The notes: generated by a model not told the origin, from the sequence alone. A DNA stretch of 64,000 bases from Henriciella algicola (GCF_003576245.1 NZ_QWGA01000003.1:930001-994000); one strand, 5' to 3'; positions 32,464 through 43,850 are shown, counted from the stretch's first letter. Numbers and translations: made by a program.

Positions 32464-33138
32464 CTAATGGGTGCGGCGCGTGAAGACTTTCTGCAGGATG
32501 CCCAGCATACCCTTGAACTCCATACCGCCTTCGCTCACCGCAAGGGCAAGACAGACACCGTCATCGTCACCGACCGGCGCGTGTGTGTCTGACGGTGTTT
32601 TGAGACAGATGTCGCCGGGGCCGTAGCTGCCGACCTCATCTGAAAAGCCGCCCTGAACGACGAGCGTCAGTTCGTCACCAAAGTGCGAGTGGCTCGGGAC
32701 TGTCGCGCCGGGCTCGATCCGGTAGAGGTGAGCATGACCGCCGGAAGCGGTTCCGATCTCAAGACGCTTCACCCCGCTGGTCATACGCTTCCAACCGCCG
32801 CGCATGCACGACTCCAGAGCTTTTTCCCGGAGAGGCTCAGGCAGGTCGAGAAGCTCGGTCAAGCGCTCGCTGGCCAGTTTCGCCGCGTCCGTCGGATCAA
32901 CCTCATCCTCAAGATCATCAATTGCCTGGAGGGTGCGCTCAAATGCGTTGGGGGCCAGCATGCTCGGGGTTTCGCGCTCGAGGAAAATGCCCGAAATCGC
33001 TTCTGCGTGATTAACCCTGTCGCGAATATCGGACCGGATGGCCGCTTGCGTCTCAACAAGCAGCCTGAAGGAGGGACTAAGCGTCCCTGCCGCGTAGGCG
33101 GCATAAAGATCCGACAGTTGAGAGACGCCGTCTTTCAA
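32464..33138 (-). CDS. ChrR-like cupin anti-sigma factor lacking N-terminal zinc ligands
   Basis: A 224-residue protein aligned end to end with ChrR, the zinc anti-sigma factor of RpoE. The N-terminal domain keeps the frame (LYAAYAAGTL at 11-20), but the four zinc ligands known in Rhodobacter ChrR (H6, H31, C35, C38) are S6, Q31, R35 and I38. The C-terminal cupin keeps its metal ligands: H150, H152, E156 and H186 (PSHSHFGDELTLV ... SDTHAPV). In ChrR the N-terminal domain binds sigma and the cupin is needed for the singlet-oxygen response. It lies 110 bp downstream of the ECF sigma gene on the same strand. Sigma binding without zinc is a prediction. Confidence 0.87.
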   Translation of the reverse strand: MKDGVSQLSDLYAAYAAGTLSPSFRLLVETQAAIRSDIRDRVNHAEAISGIFLERETPSMLAPNAFERTLQAIDDLEDEVDPTDAAKLASERLTELLDLPEPLREKALESCMRGGWKRMTSGVKRLEIGTASGGHAHLYRIEPGATVPSHSHFGDELTLVVQGGFSDEVGSYGPGDICLKTPSDTHAPVGDDDGVCLALAVSEGGMEFKGMLGILQKVFTRRTH

Positions 33139-33248
33139 ACCTCAAATACCTCTCTTCGCCCATAACTGGGTCTTGCGTACAAAGACGGATATTGAGCAGC
33201 GGTGAACAAGGTCAAGAATTTGCGATCAGGAGGTGTGCTATGTCGCAC

Positions 33249-33824
33249 TTACTCGCGCGACAGGACGCCTCGGAGTTTGTCGAACGCCAGACGAATGCGA
33301 GATTTGACCGTCCCCAGGGGAAGGCTGAACCTGTCCGCGATCTCGGCGTGGGACATGCCGTCATAGAACGCCGCTTTCAGAAGCTCCAGCTGCTCTGGCG
33401 GCAGAATGGTGAGCTTGTCGCGCACTTCAGCCTCCAGCTGCGCCTGGGACAGGCTCTCAAACGGTGCCTGTTCGGGTGCGGGCTGGAGCATTGGCTCTTC
33501 TGGTGACAGGTCCGGTTTCGAGGCGCGGCGGAACAGGTCGATCTGCCGGTTGCGGGCGATCCTGAAGATCCATGTCGATACCGACGCCTGCTCAGGGTCG
33601 AACTGCCCGGCCTTGCGCCACACTGTCAGCATCACGTCCTGAACGATCTCCTCGGCCTGCGCATCGTCTGCCCCCATCCGCAGGAGGTAGGACTTGAGAC
33701 GGGGTCCGAAAAATTCGAAGAGCGTACCGAACGCACGCCTGTCGCCGCGCTCGGAAATGCGTTTCATGCAGTCTGCATGAAGCGAGCGCGGATTATCGAC
33801 TTGATCAAGGCGGGCGACAGACAA
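33249..33824 (-). CDS. ECF sigma factor, RpoE-like (partner of the ChrR-like protein)
   Basis: A sigma-70 family ECF factor with region 2 (AFGTLFEFFGPRLKSYLLRMGADDAQAEEIVQDVMLTVWRKAGQFDP and STWIFRIARNRQIDLFRR) and region 4 (LPPEQLELLKAAFYDGMSHAEIADRFSLPLGTVKSRIRLAFDKLR). The wording matches the RpoE group paired with ChrR. The start is uncertain: the frame is open to a TTG at 33881; TTG 33824 gives a normal N-terminal helix and 191 residues; ATG 33767 would clip region 2. The partner anti-sigma gene follows after 110 bp, a larger gap than the overlap often seen in this pair. Confidence 0.88.
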   Translation of the reverse strand: MSVARLDQVDNPRSLHADCMKRISERGDRRAFGTLFEFFGPRLKSYLLRMGADDAQAEEIVQDVMLTVWRKAGQFDPEQASVSTWIFRIARNRQIDLFRRASKPDLSPEEPMLQPAPEQAPFESLSQAQLEAEVRDKLTILPPEQLELLKAAFYDGMSHAEIADRFSLPLGTVKSRIRLAFDKLRGVLSRE

Positions 33825-34008
33825 GGTTACATCCGTTAGCAGCAGCACACCTATTGTCTGTGTTTGTTGCAACTTGTGCAACCTTTGATCGCGCCTCTAA
33901 CGAATCTGTGATCACGCATTCGTCAAAATTCCGCCTTAACCTTTAGGCATTTGAAGTCACCGGAACGAATTTCCATACACGAAAATAGTAACAGACCAGA
34001 CGCTCACC

Positions 34009-34506
34009 ATGATCCGTATTGCCGCAATAGCCGCCCTCTGCAGCGCCGTCGCCATTCCCGCGGCTACAGCCGCCCCAACAGCGATTGGGCGTTATGAAAA
34101 CTGGACCGTTTTCACTGAAGAAGTCGGCGGCGAGAAGCTTTGCTATGCCGCGACAGAAGCCACCGACAAGGCGCCCCAATCGGCCAATCATGGCGATGTC
34201 TGGTTCTTCGTATCGAACTGGGCATCCGGCAAGGCACGCAGCCAGCCGAGCCTGAAAGTTGGTTATGATCTTCGCGCTGACCTTCCTGCACGCGCCAGCG
34301 TCGGCCGGTCTGGCTGGACACTGTACGGTGTCGGCGGCGAGGCCTTTGCGCAGGACCGTGACGATTCACAGATTGTCGACGCTCTGCGCCGCGGCAGCGA
34401 GCTGCACGTAGAGGCGGTCTCCTCGCGCAACACGCAGGTCTCCTACCACTTCTCGCTGTCAGGGTCAGCGGCGGCTATCGACAAGGCCTCTTCGCTTTGC
34501 CGATAA
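34009..34506 (+). CDS. Invasion-associated locus B (IalB)-like exported protein
   Basis: A 165-residue exported protein (signal peptide ending AATAAP) of the IalB family. Typical elements are YENWTVFTEEVGGEKLCYAATEAT, a central VWFFVSNW strand, PSLKVGYDLRAD, TLYGVGGEAFAQDRDDSQIVDALRRGSELHVEAVSSRNTQVSYHFSLSGSAAAID and a C-terminal cysteine, which probably pairs with the first one. Periplasmic role unknown in free-living species. It is divergent from the ECF sigma gene, with 184 bp between starts, so it may belong to that regulon, though I found no clear shared promoter. Confidence 0.82.
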   Translation: MIRIAAIAALCSAVAIPAATAAPTAIGRYENWTVFTEEVGGEKLCYAATEATDKAPQSANHGDVWFFVSNWASGKARSQPSLKVGYDLRADLPARASVGRSGWTLYGVGGEAFAQDRDDSQIVDALRRGSELHVEAVSSRNTQVSYHFSLSGSAAAIDKASSLCR

Positions 34507-34520
34507 CGGAATGCGCCTGA

Positions 34521-36338
<1,818 letters not shown>

Positions 36339-36425
36339 ACTTTCCTCCCACGGAGCCTTTGTGGCCCTCTGTCGTGATGCGCCGCAGCAAACCTGTCCTG
36401 ATCTGCTTAGATTATCAGGCAGGAC

Positions 36426-37607
36426 GTGCTATGTGCGGCGTCGATGAAACATGTTCTGGACCTTTCACGCGGCGTCAATGCAAGCGTTAGTTCGGCCAAA
36501 TCGCTGGCCGGCCTGTCTATCCCTGCCCTGAAAGCAGAGATGGAAGCCCTCGGCCTCGACCCGAAAAAAGCGGGAATGCGCGCCAAGCAGCTGCGCCGCT
36601 GGATTCACCATTTCGGCGTGCAGGACTTTTCCGGCATGACCGATATCGCCAAGGAATTGCGCGCGGAGCTGGCGGAGAAATACATCCTGACCCGCCCGGA
36701 AATCGCTGAACACAAGGTCTCGGTCGACGGTACGCAGAAATGGCTGACCCGCTTCCAGCCAGGCGTCGAGGGCGAAAGCGTCTTCATTCCCGATGTTGGT
36801 CGCTCAGGCGCGCTTTGCGTCTCGAGCCAGGTCGGCTGCACGCTGAACTGCACCTTCTGCCACACCGGCACACAGAAGCTGGTGCGGAACCTGACCGCGC
36901 AGGAAATTGTCAGCCAGGTCCTCATCGCGCGTGATGAGCTGTCGGAATGGCCGTCCTCGAACGAGAACCGCAAGCTCACCAATATCGTGTTCATGGGCAT
37001 GGGTGAGCCGCTCTACAATCTCGATAATGTGGCAGAAGCTATCGACACGATTTCGGATGGCGACGGCATCGCGCTCGGCCGCCGCCGGATCACCGTATCG
37101 ACGGCAGGCGTGGCGCCGAAGATTCCAGAACTGGGTGAGCGCACAGGCGCCATGCTGGCCATCTCGCTGCACGCAGTCCGCGATGATCTGCGCAATGAGA
37201 TTGTACCGATCAACAAGAAGTATGATCTGCAGACCCTGTTCGAAGCGATCCGCGCCTATCCAAACCTTGGCAACTCCAAACGGGTGACGTTCGAATACGT
37301 CATGCTGAAAGGCGTCAACGACTCGCTCGCCGAAGCGCGTGATCTCGTGAAGCTGCTCAAGGGTGTGCCCGCGAAGATCAACCTCATCCCGTTCAACCCG
37401 TGGCCGGGCAGCCCCTATGAGTGCTCGGACTGGGAAACGATCGAGAACTTCGCCGAAGTCGTGAACCGGGCCGGTTACGCCTCCCCGATCCGCACACCGC
37501 GCGGCCGCGATATCTTCGCTGCCTGCGGCCAGCTGCGCTCTGAAAGCGTGAAGAAATCGGCTGCGGAAAAGCGCCGCGAAGCGCTGGAGCAGCAGGCCGA
37601 AGCCTGA
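36426..37607 (+). CDS. rlmN: Dual-specificity 23S rRNA/tRNA adenine-C2 methyltransferase RlmN
   Basis: A radical-SAM methyltransferase that methylates A2503 of 23S rRNA and A37 of some tRNAs. The 4Fe-4S motif C-x3-C-x2-C is in [41 protein letters not shown] and [20 protein letters not shown] follow; the C-terminal [16 protein letters not shown] holds the methyl-carrying cysteine. The start may be GTG 36426 (AGGCAGGAC just upstream, 393 residues) or ATG 36444 (387 residues). It is convergent with the TAXI gene, 24 bp apart. Confidence 0.96.
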   Translation: MLCAASMKHVLDLSRGVNASVSSAKSLAGLSIPALKAEMEALGLDPKKAGMRAKQLRRWIHHFGVQDFSGMTDIAKELRAELAEKYILTRPEIAEHKVSVDGTQKWLTRFQPGVEGESVFIPDVGRSGALCVSSQVGCTLNCTFCHTGTQKLVRNLTAQEIVSQVLIARDELSEWPSSNENRKLTNIVFMGMGEPLYNLDNVAEAIDTISDGDGIALGRRRITVSTAGVAPKIPELGERTGAMLAISLHAVRDDLRNEIVPINKKYDLQTLFEAIRAYPNLGNSKRVTFEYVMLKGVNDSLAEARDLVKLLKGVPAKINLIPFNPWPGSPYECSDWETIENFAEVVNRAGYASPIRTPRGRDIFAACGQLRSESVKKSAAEKRREALEQQAEA

Positions 37608-37631
37608 GTCTGCCTGCAATAGTGCGCCGCG

Positions 37632-38948
37632 CTAGGCGGTGTGGCGCGCCTCTTCCCCGGCATCCCTTGCATAGAGCCCTTTCACCAGATTGCGGACGAA
37701 GGCGATGTGGCTGCGCAGGTGATAAACCTCTTCGGTGTATGACAGCGGCACATCGAGCTCACCGACCTCTTTCTGAAGCTCTGACAGCTCATCCAGCACC
37801 TTGTCACGCGCCTCGTCATTCGAGGCTTCGCGTCCGCGCGCCTCGAGCTCTCTCAGGTCGGAATACCAGACATAGATCTTGCGGCGCACGCGCCAGCGAT
37901 AGATCGGCGGCGCAACGCGGATCAGCGGAATGAGTAGAGTGATGAGCGGGATCAGGAACACCCAGGCGCGCTCAAGGAAGTTTGCGATCTGAAACGAAAA
38001 ATAGTTTCGCAGGAAAGATGGCCCATTCTTCCAGAAGCGCTCAGCCTCGCTCGACAGTGGCATGTCGACAAGTTCAGGGGCCGGAAACTCCCCGGCATTC
38101 GCAAAAGCGCTATTGCCAGCGTGGATGTCTTCGGACGCCTCAAGCAGCAGCGACTGAATGGCCGGATGCAGGTTCTCTCGAATGGCGAGCTGCGCGACAG
38201 AAGCAATAAGCGGTACATCGGCGGCAGGTATGTCAGCCTCGAGATCAACAATCCCGCGATAGAGCGTGACCGGGTCGAGCGCGCGCGTGCGACGGGCCAG
38301 TGCAGGTGCCCGGTCAAACGGCAGAAGCGCGATGCCCGGTTCCTCTATGAGGCGCTGGACATAAGGCGCGTTCATCGAGGCGGAGAATGCAGCTGCATCT
38401 ATGTCGCCTGCCAGAAGCGCACTCGCGGCGGCCTGCCCGCTTTCTATGCTTTGCGAAGGTGAGGGCCAGTCGCCGCCCCAGGCGTCCTGCATCTGGAGCG
38501 CCAGCGCCCGCGTGCCCGACCCTTCCGGACCGATCGCAAAGCGGACATCCCGCAGACCGCCAAATCCATCAATGGCGGCCTCAGACCGGACGAAGACCCA
38601 GAATGGCTCATGAAACATGCCCGCCAGCGAATTCAGCGTTTCACGGTCATCGTCAGTCGCAAGCCCGCCCTGCACGAAAGCCATCCCTGCCCGGCCCGAC
38701 CGGAGAAGCTCGATATTCTCAAGCGAGCCGCGTGTTTCCAGTATTTCGACTTCGACATCGCTCTCGGCCAGCCTGTCGGCATATTCCTGCGCGAGGGCAT
38801 AGTATGCGCCGCCTGAGTTGCCCGCTGCGAAGGTAACGCGCGATGGCGGCGCCGGGTCGATCAGCGCAAGCGCGACCCAGATACTGATCGCGACAAGCAG
38901 CGCCAGCGGGCCATAGACCTTCAGGATGTCTTTCATAGATTTTTCCAT
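37632..38948 (-). CDS. Membrane-anchored TAXI-family substrate-binding protein
   Basis: A 438-residue protein. Residues 9-30 form a membrane anchor; the periplasmic domain (VTFAAGNSGGAYYALAQEYADRL, then ETRGSLENIELLRSGRAGMAFVQGGLA and FAIGPEGSGTRALAL) is the TAXI type of TRAP solute receptor. Then comes a membrane segment (FLERAWVFLIPLITLLIPLI) and a cytoplasmic tail of about 90 residues with a coiled coil (LRELEARGREASNDEARDKV ...). No TRAP permease genes flank it. The C-terminal membrane/coiled-coil module suggests sensing or complex assembly rather than simple uptake. An alternative ATG four codons in also has a good ribosome binding site. Confidence 0.85.
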   Translation of the reverse strand: MEKSMKDILKVYGPLALLVAISIWVALALIDPAPPSRVTFAAGNSGGAYYALAQEYADRLAESDVEVEILETRGSLENIELLRSGRAGMAFVQGGLATDDDRETLNSLAGMFHEPFWVFVRSEAAIDGFGGLRDVRFAIGPEGSGTRALALQMQDAWGGDWPSPSQSIESGQAAASALLAGDIDAAAFSASMNAPYVQRLIEEPGIALLPFDRAPALARRTRALDPVTLYRGIVDLEADIPAADVPLIASVAQLAIRENLHPAIQSLLLEASEDIHAGNSAFANAGEFPAPELVDMPLSSEAERFWKNGPSFLRNYFSFQIANFLERAWVFLIPLITLLIPLIRVAPPIYRWRVRRKIYVWYSDLRELEARGREASNDEARDKVLDELSELQKEVGELDVPLSYTEEVYHLRSHIAFVRNLVKGLYARDAGEEARHTA

Positions 38949-39145
38949 TCGCGCCCCCGCTTGTCACAAGACTAGTGCGGGCCAGCACAAGCGTCGAGTA
39001 GGCGCTTCGTTTCGTTTCGCGCCTGCCCAAGGGCAGCGCGAGCGCGACAAAATGCGCCCAGATTACTGCTAATTGAGTCGTTTTCCGTTGTGCGGCTGCC
39101 TATGTTAGGGTCCAGAAGATTGAGACCAACAGACGGATCCAAACT

Positions 39146-41044
39146 ATGAACATGCGTAATCTCGCTGTCTGGGGACTGATTGCTGCTCTCGTCGTGGCCA
39201 TGATGATCGCCATGCAGGGCTCATCTGTCGCGTCGAACGCGGAGAAGGTGCCGATTTCCGACCTTCGCCAGATGGCAACGGAAGGCCAGCTCGCTGAAGT
39301 GACGGTCACGAATGACCGCATCACCGCCGAGACCAGTGGCGGAGACACCTATTACGCTGAGAAGCTGCCGACCAATATCGAGGCATCGACCTGGTTTGCC
39401 GATCAGGGCGTCACCGTGAATGAAGACGCAGAGAGCGGCTTCAGCCTTGGCGGCCTGCTGCTCAACCTGCTTCCACTGATCCTCATCCTCGGCCTCTTCC
39501 TGTTCCTGATGCGTCAGATGCAGGGCGGCGGCGGTGGCCGCGGCGCCATGAGCTTCGGCAAATCGCGTGCTCGCATGCTGACCGAAAAGCACGGCCGCGT
39601 GACCTTTGACGACGTCGCTGGCGTCGATGAAGCCAAGGAAGAGCTGCAGGAAGTCGTCGAGTTCCTGAAGGACCCGTCACGCTTTCAGCGCCTTGGCGGC
39701 AAGATCCCGAAGGGCGCCCTTCTTATTGGTCCTCCGGGCACGGGTAAGACGCTTATCGCCCGCGCCGTTGCAGGCGAAGCTGGTGTGCCGTTCTTCACCA
39801 TTTCCGGTTCGGACTTTGTCGAGATGTTTGTCGGCGTTGGCGCGAGCCGCGTGCGCGACATGTTCGAGCAGGCAAAGCGTAATGCGCCCTGCATCATCTT
39901 CATCGACGAAATCGATGCCGTCGGCCGCTCACGTGGTGCAGGTATCGGCGGCGGCAACGATGAGCGCGAACAGACGCTCAACCAGCTCCTCGTCGAAATG
40001 GACGGCTTTGAGTCCAATGAGGGCATCATCATCATCGCCGCGACGAACCGTCCTGACGTGCTTGACCCGGCGCTGCTGCGCCCTGGCCGTTTTGACCGCC
40101 AGGTTACCGTCAACAATCCGGACATCATGGGCCGTGAGCGCATCCTGAAAGTTCACATGCGCAACGTGCCGCTCGCCAAGGACGTCGAGCCGAAGGTGAT
40201 CGCACGAGGAACGCCGGGCTTCTCCGGTGCTGACCTTGCGAACCTTGTGAACGAGGCTGCCCTTCTTGCGGCCCGGCGCGGCAAGCGCGTCGTCGCCATG
40301 CAGGAGTTTGAGGACGCCAAGGACAAGGTCCTTATGGGCCCCGAAAAGCGCTCCATGGTCATGTCGGACAAGGAGAAGCGCCTCACCGCCTATCATGAGG
40401 CAGGTCACGCAATCGTCAGCCTGAAAATGCCGGCCACCGACCCGGTTCACAAGGCAACGATCATTCCGCGCGGCCGCGCGCTCGGCATGGTCATGCAGCT
40501 GCCGGAAGACGACAAGTACTCGCAGACCCGTCAGGAAATGACCTCCAGACTGGCAGTCCTCATGGGCGGCCGCGTCGCCGAGGAACTTGCTTTCGGTGAG
40601 GATGCCGTGACCTCCGGCGCCTCGTCCGACATCCAGATGGCGACCCGCATCGCGCGCGCCATGGTGACGAGCTACGGCCTCTCGGATGAGATCGGTCCTG
40701 TCGACTATTCCGACAATAGCGACCCGTATTCGCGCCCGAACCACGTCTCGGAAGAAACTTCCAAGCGTATCGAGGAAGAGGTCCGCAAGCTGATCCAGCA
40801 CGGTAAGGATGAGGCGCGCCGCATCATGACCGACTACAAGGATCAGTGGACGGCGATCGCTGAAGGGCTGCTTGAATACGAAACGCTCACCGGCGAAGAG
40901 CTAAACGACCTCCTCAATGGCAAGCCGCCGACCCGTCCAGATGAACCGGACGAGCCGCAAGGTCCAGCCTCGGCTGTGCCGGTCATCGGGAAGCGCCGCA
41001 AGAATCGCGGCGACGAACCAGGCGGCGAGCCGGAACCGGCCTGA
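39146..41044 (+). CDS. ftsH: ATP-dependent zinc metalloprotease FtsH
   Basis: A 632-residue inner-membrane AAA+ protease that degrades membrane proteins and regulators such as sigma-32. Two membrane helices (about 5-23 and 103-122) flank a short periplasmic domain; Walker A is GPPGTGKT at 195-202, Walker B IIFIDEID at 250-257, the zinc motif HEAGH at 417-421. The C-terminal tail is proline-rich. Usually ftsH follows tilS; here it is preceded by a divergent TAXI gene with a 197-bp gap. A strong hairpin follows the stop. Confidence 0.98.
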   Translation: MNMRNLAVWGLIAALVVAMMIAMQGSSVASNAEKVPISDLRQMATEGQLAEVTVTNDRITAETSGGDTYYAEKLPTNIEASTWFADQGVTVNEDAESGFSLGGLLLNLLPLILILGLFLFLMRQMQGGGGGRGAMSFGKSRARMLTEKHGRVTFDDVAGVDEAKEELQEVVEFLKDPSRFQRLGGKIPKGALLIGPPGTGKTLIARAVAGEAGVPFFTISGSDFVEMFVGVGASRVRDMFEQAKRNAPCIIFIDEIDAVGRSRGAGIGGGNDEREQTLNQLLVEMDGFESNEGIIIIAATNRPDVLDPALLRPGRFDRQVTVNNPDIMGRERILKVHMRNVPLAKDVEPKVIARGTPGFSGADLANLVNEAALLAARRGKRVVAMQEFEDAKDKVLMGPEKRSMVMSDKEKRLTAYHEAGHAIVSLKMPATDPVHKATIIPRGRALGMVMQLPEDDKYSQTRQEMTSRLAVLMGGRVAEELAFGEDAVTSGASSDIQMATRIARAMVTSYGLSDEIGPVDYSDNSDPYSRPNHVSEETSKRIEEEVRKLIQHGKDEARRIMTDYKDQWTAIAEGLLEYETLTGEELNDLLNGKPPTRPDEPDEPQGPASAVPVIGKRRKNRGDEPGGEPEPA

Positions 41045-41072
41045 TCCGGGCCAATCGCTAAAGCATTGCAAA

Positions 41073-41108
41073 GAGGCGCAGCCCATATAGGCTGCGCCTC
41101 ATGTTTTT
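41073..41108 (+). terminator. Intrinsic terminator of ftsH reaching into the next start codon
   Basis: GAGGCGCAGCC (41073-41083), loop CATATA, GGCTGCGCCTC (41090-41100): a perfect 11-bp stem, followed at once by ATGTTTTTG. The T-tract is part of the first two codons of the next gene (ATG at 41101). It has all elements of a Rho-independent terminator 28 bp after the ftsH stop. Confidence 0.8.
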
Positions 41109-41682
41109 GAGATTCGCAATTCCCGGCGCCGCTTTACTTCTGGCTGCCTGTCAGCAGGAAGCCCCAGCTGAACTCGGCGGCGACGCATTTCTGACCAGCC
41201 TGGAGCCCTATTGCGGAAACGCGTATCTCGGCCGGGTAGTCAGCGATGACCCTCAGGACGCCGGATGGGCCTCGCAGGCCGTGATCGCGGATTTCGACTA
41301 TTGCACCGAGACGGCGGCACGCATTCCGCTTCATGTCGGCGAAGACCATTCGCGCATGTGGCTCCTCGCGCTTGGTGATGATGGCCGCATCGCGCTCCGT
41401 CACCAGCACACGCATGAAGATGGCAGCCCCGACGCTCTGACCATGTATGGCGGAAAGTCATCTGACAGCTCTGATGCGACGCGGCAGGAATTTCCTGCTG
41501 ACCAGCGCACCAAGGACCTCTTCGATGCTGAAGAGATTCCCGTTTCCAAGGCGAATGTCTGGGCCATGGAGATCCATCCGGGTCAGGACATGTTCGCCTA
41601 TGAGCTGAAGCGGCCAGAACGCTTCTTCCGGGTGGAGTTTGACCTCTCCCAGCCTGTCGAGGCGCCCGCCGACCCCTGGTAA
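41101..41682 (+). CDS. Putative lipoprotein of unknown function
   Basis: A 193-residue lipoprotein; the lipobox is LLLAAC (cysteine about residue 17). The mature part opens with LEPYCGNAYLGRVVSDDPQ and has VIADFDYCTETAARIPLHVGEDHSRMWLL, RHQHTHEDGSPDALTMYGG and FFRVEFDLSQPV. Similar uncharacterised lipoproteins are familiar from Caulobacterales-type genomes; I recall no function. The start codon directly abuts a terminator-like hairpin, and no free ribosome binding site is present; the gene could be translated from a leaderless transcript. A different start is not supported because the signal peptide begins here. Confidence 0.8.
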   Translation: MFLRFAIPGAALLLAACQQEAPAELGGDAFLTSLEPYCGNAYLGRVVSDDPQDAGWASQAVIADFDYCTETAARIPLHVGEDHSRMWLLALGDDGRIALRHQHTHEDGSPDALTMYGGKSSDSSDATRQEFPADQRTKDLFDAEEIPVSKANVWAMEIHPGQDMFAYELKRPERFFRVEFDLSQPVEAPADPW

Positions 41683-41739
41683 TACGCGTCTGCTGAAACC
41701 CCGCTTTTCCAGCCGGGCCATAGCGTCTATTTCAGCAGC

Positions 41740-42567
41740 ATGACGACTGAATCCGAAAACAAGTCTGGCCGCGTTCTGGTCATTGCAGGTTCTGACTCCG
41801 GCGGAGGTGCAGGCATACAGGCCGACATCAAGGCCATCATGGCAATGGGCGGCTATGCGATGACCGCCGTCACGGCCATAACCGTGCAGGACACGACCGG
41901 CGTGCAAGATGTGCACCCCATCCCGGTCAGCACGGTTATCTCTCAGATGAAAGTCTGCCTCGCCGATATTGGCGCAGATGCGATCAAGACAGGTATGCTC
42001 GGGTACGCAGAGCTTGTCGAGCAGGCCGCAGAAACACTCGACGAGCAGGCAAGAGACACGCCGCGCATTATCGACCCCGTCATGGTGGCGACATCGGGTG
42101 ACAGGCTGGTCGACCGGCGGGCTGTGGAGAGCATTGCCTCCCTTCTGGTGCCGGGCGCCGCCCTCGTCACGCCGAACGCGCCAGAGGCAGAAATCCTGAC
42201 CGGCAAGTCCGTGGACGGTGTGAACGGCCAGCGGCGCGCCGCTGAAGCTCTCCTGAAACGCGGTGCTCAAGGCGCCCTTGTGAAGGGCGGGCACATTCCG
42301 GGCAATCCGGTCATCGATGTGCTTCAGACGATCCACGGCGAATGGATCTTCGAGAGCGCCCGCATCAACACGACGTCCACACACGGGACCGGATGCACGC
42401 TGGCCAGCGCCATCTCTGCCCGCATTGCTCTTGGCGACGACACGCAGGACGCCGTCGAAGCCGCGCGCGACTATCTCCACCGCGCCATCGCAGTGGCAAA
42501 GGGCTTCGGCAATGGGCACGGCCCCGTGCATCATGGCTGGCCTATGGACAGACAAGATGAGCGCTAA
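41740..42567 (+). CDS. thiD: Hydroxymethylpyrimidine/phosphomethylpyrimidine kinase
   Basis: A 275-residue ribokinase-fold enzyme that phosphorylates HMP and then HMP-P to HMP-PP for thiamine synthesis. Motifs are AGSDSGGGAGIQADIKA, TAITVQDTTGVQ, TPNAPEAEILTG and the anion hole THGTGCTLASAI. The gene overlaps the next one (M23 peptidase) by 11 bp, which suggests cotranscription even though the functions are unrelated. Length is usual. Confidence 0.95.
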   Translation: MTTESENKSGRVLVIAGSDSGGGAGIQADIKAIMAMGGYAMTAVTAITVQDTTGVQDVHPIPVSTVISQMKVCLADIGADAIKTGMLGYAELVEQAAETLDEQARDTPRIIDPVMVATSGDRLVDRRAVESIASLLVPGAALVTPNAPEAEILTGKSVDGVNGQRRAAEALLKRGAQGALVKGGHIPGNPVIDVLQTIHGEWIFESARINTTSTHGTGCTLASAISARIALGDDTQDAVEAARDYLHRAIAVAKGFGNGHGPVHHGWPMDRQDER

Positions 42568-43246
42568 GACCTTTTTCCCAGCAGCGCTGGGCGACCTCCG
42601 AAAACGTTACGATGCGTGGCTCGTCACCTCGCCGCATGTGACGCCGCCAATGCGCGGCCTGACGGATGAAGGCACGCTGCCGCTCGACAAGGCTGGACTT
42701 GCCGCGCGCGGCTGGAGCGACCTGCCCATTGACTGGATACCGGCGGACGGCGGCGTACTACATGGGGGCTATGGCGAAGACCGGGCCATCTACGACACCC
42801 CCATCTTCAATCCGCCAGGCGATGAGCCGCGCACGCTTCATCTCGGCCTTGACGTCTTCACCGCGGCAGGCGCGCCAGTCTTCGCCCCGCTGGATGGAGA
42901 GGTGCACAGCCTCCAGCGCAATGATAATGATAAGGACTATGGGCCGACGCTCATCCTGCAGCATGACGTCGAGCCCGGACTGACCTTTTACACGCTCTAC
43001 GGTCACCTCGACCCGAGCCTTCTCGAGACACTCCAGCCCGGCGATGAAGTGAAGGCTGGGCAAGAAATTGCGCATCTTGGAGACAACAGCGTGAATGGCG
43101 GCTGGGCACCCCACCTCCATTTTCAGGTCATGCTAGAGATGCTCGGAAAGACTGGCGACTTCCCCGGCGTTTGCCGCAAGAGCGAGGCCGCTCAGTGGCT
43201 ACAACTCTGCCCAGATCCCCGCGCGCTGATCGGGCTAGCCAGCTAG
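42557..43246 (+). CDS. M23-family metallopeptidase-like protein
   Basis: A 229-residue protein with an M23/LytM-like domain: HLGLDVFTAAGAPVFAPLDGEV (H-x-G-x-D metal motif, here L-H-L-G-L-D), TLYGHLDPSLL and APHLHFQVM (H-x-H). These residues bind zinc in peptidoglycan endopeptidases. There is no signal peptide, so a cytoplasmic or carbohydrate-metabolic role, as in proteins where this domain is fused to aminotransferase and kinase domains, is possible. The start at 42557 overlaps thiD by 11 bp. Activity on peptidoglycan is not proven. Confidence 0.83.
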   Translation: MSAKTFFPAALGDLRKRYDAWLVTSPHVTPPMRGLTDEGTLPLDKAGLAARGWSDLPIDWIPADGGVLHGGYGEDRAIYDTPIFNPPGDEPRTLHLGLDVFTAAGAPVFAPLDGEVHSLQRNDNDKDYGPTLILQHDVEPGLTFYTLYGHLDPSLLETLQPGDEVKAGQEIAHLGDNSVNGGWAPHLHFQVMLEMLGKTGDFPGVCRKSEAAQWLQLCPDPRALIGLAS

Positions 43247-43692
43247 AAGCGCCGGACGAGATATACGCCCAGCACCAGAAACCCGATACCGACGAGCCTC
43301 AATGGCGTCGCGGGGCGCACCGCTTGCCCGAATGCGCCGAACTGGTCGTAGAGAACCGCGGCGGTCAGCTGACCCGCAATGACGGCGCTGACCCATGCGG
43401 CGACACCGATGCGCGGCACCGCAGTTGCAGAGCTCGCCACCATGATTGCGCCGATCAGCCCTCCTATCCACGCCCAGGCGGGCACGGTCAGGGTCTGGCT
43501 GATACTCGGGACCTTGTAGCCAAGGACAATGTTCACCGCGAGCAGGGCCAGCCAGCCGATCGAGAAGGAGATGAAGGCCGCCTGCACCCGCCCACCAACC
43601 CCGCTCGCCAGCCGGCCATTGATGGCCCCCTGCGCGGCGATGAGCGTGCCGCAGATAAATCCCAGTCCGACGAGCAGCTGCCCCCAGTTCAT
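43243..43692 (-). CDS. DMT-superfamily membrane protein (DUF606/YdcZ type)
   Basis: A 149-residue protein with five hydrophobic helices. GLGFICGTLIAAQGAINGRLASGVGGRVQAAFISFSIG is the hallmark of the DUF606 (YdcZ) group of the drug/metabolite transporter superfamily, which carry one five-helix unit and work as dimers. The start at 43692 has GGAGGATGG upstream; the frame continues to 43899 but that part overlaps the divergent PhzF gene. It is convergent with the M23 gene (4-bp overlap). Confidence 0.88.
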   Translation of the reverse strand: MNWGQLLVGLGFICGTLIAAQGAINGRLASGVGGRVQAAFISFSIGWLALLAVNIVLGYKVPSISQTLTVPAWAWIGGLIGAIMVASSATAVPRIGVAAWVSAVIAGQLTAAVLYDQFGAFGQAVRPATPLRLVGIGFLVLGVYLVRRF

Positions 43693-43850
43693 TCCATCCT
43701 CCGCGTACAAGCTGAGCTGGCACACTGACGCGATTGTCTCCGGCAAGCCAGTGCGAGCCTTTCTCAAGCATCGCTTAGAAAGTCTGGTTTGTGGAACGGC
43801 TTGGTTTGCCGTAGGTCGGGGCGGCACTTGAAACGCTCCGGGAGCCTGAC

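Noticed and set aside
33881-34008. RpoE-type promoter between the sigma and IalB-like genes
   Set aside because: TGATC elements are present, but no matching -10 at the right distance on either strand could be found.
39929-40801. A minus-strand frame of 290 codons inside ftsH
   Set aside because: It is the reverse shadow of the FtsH ATPase and protease region.
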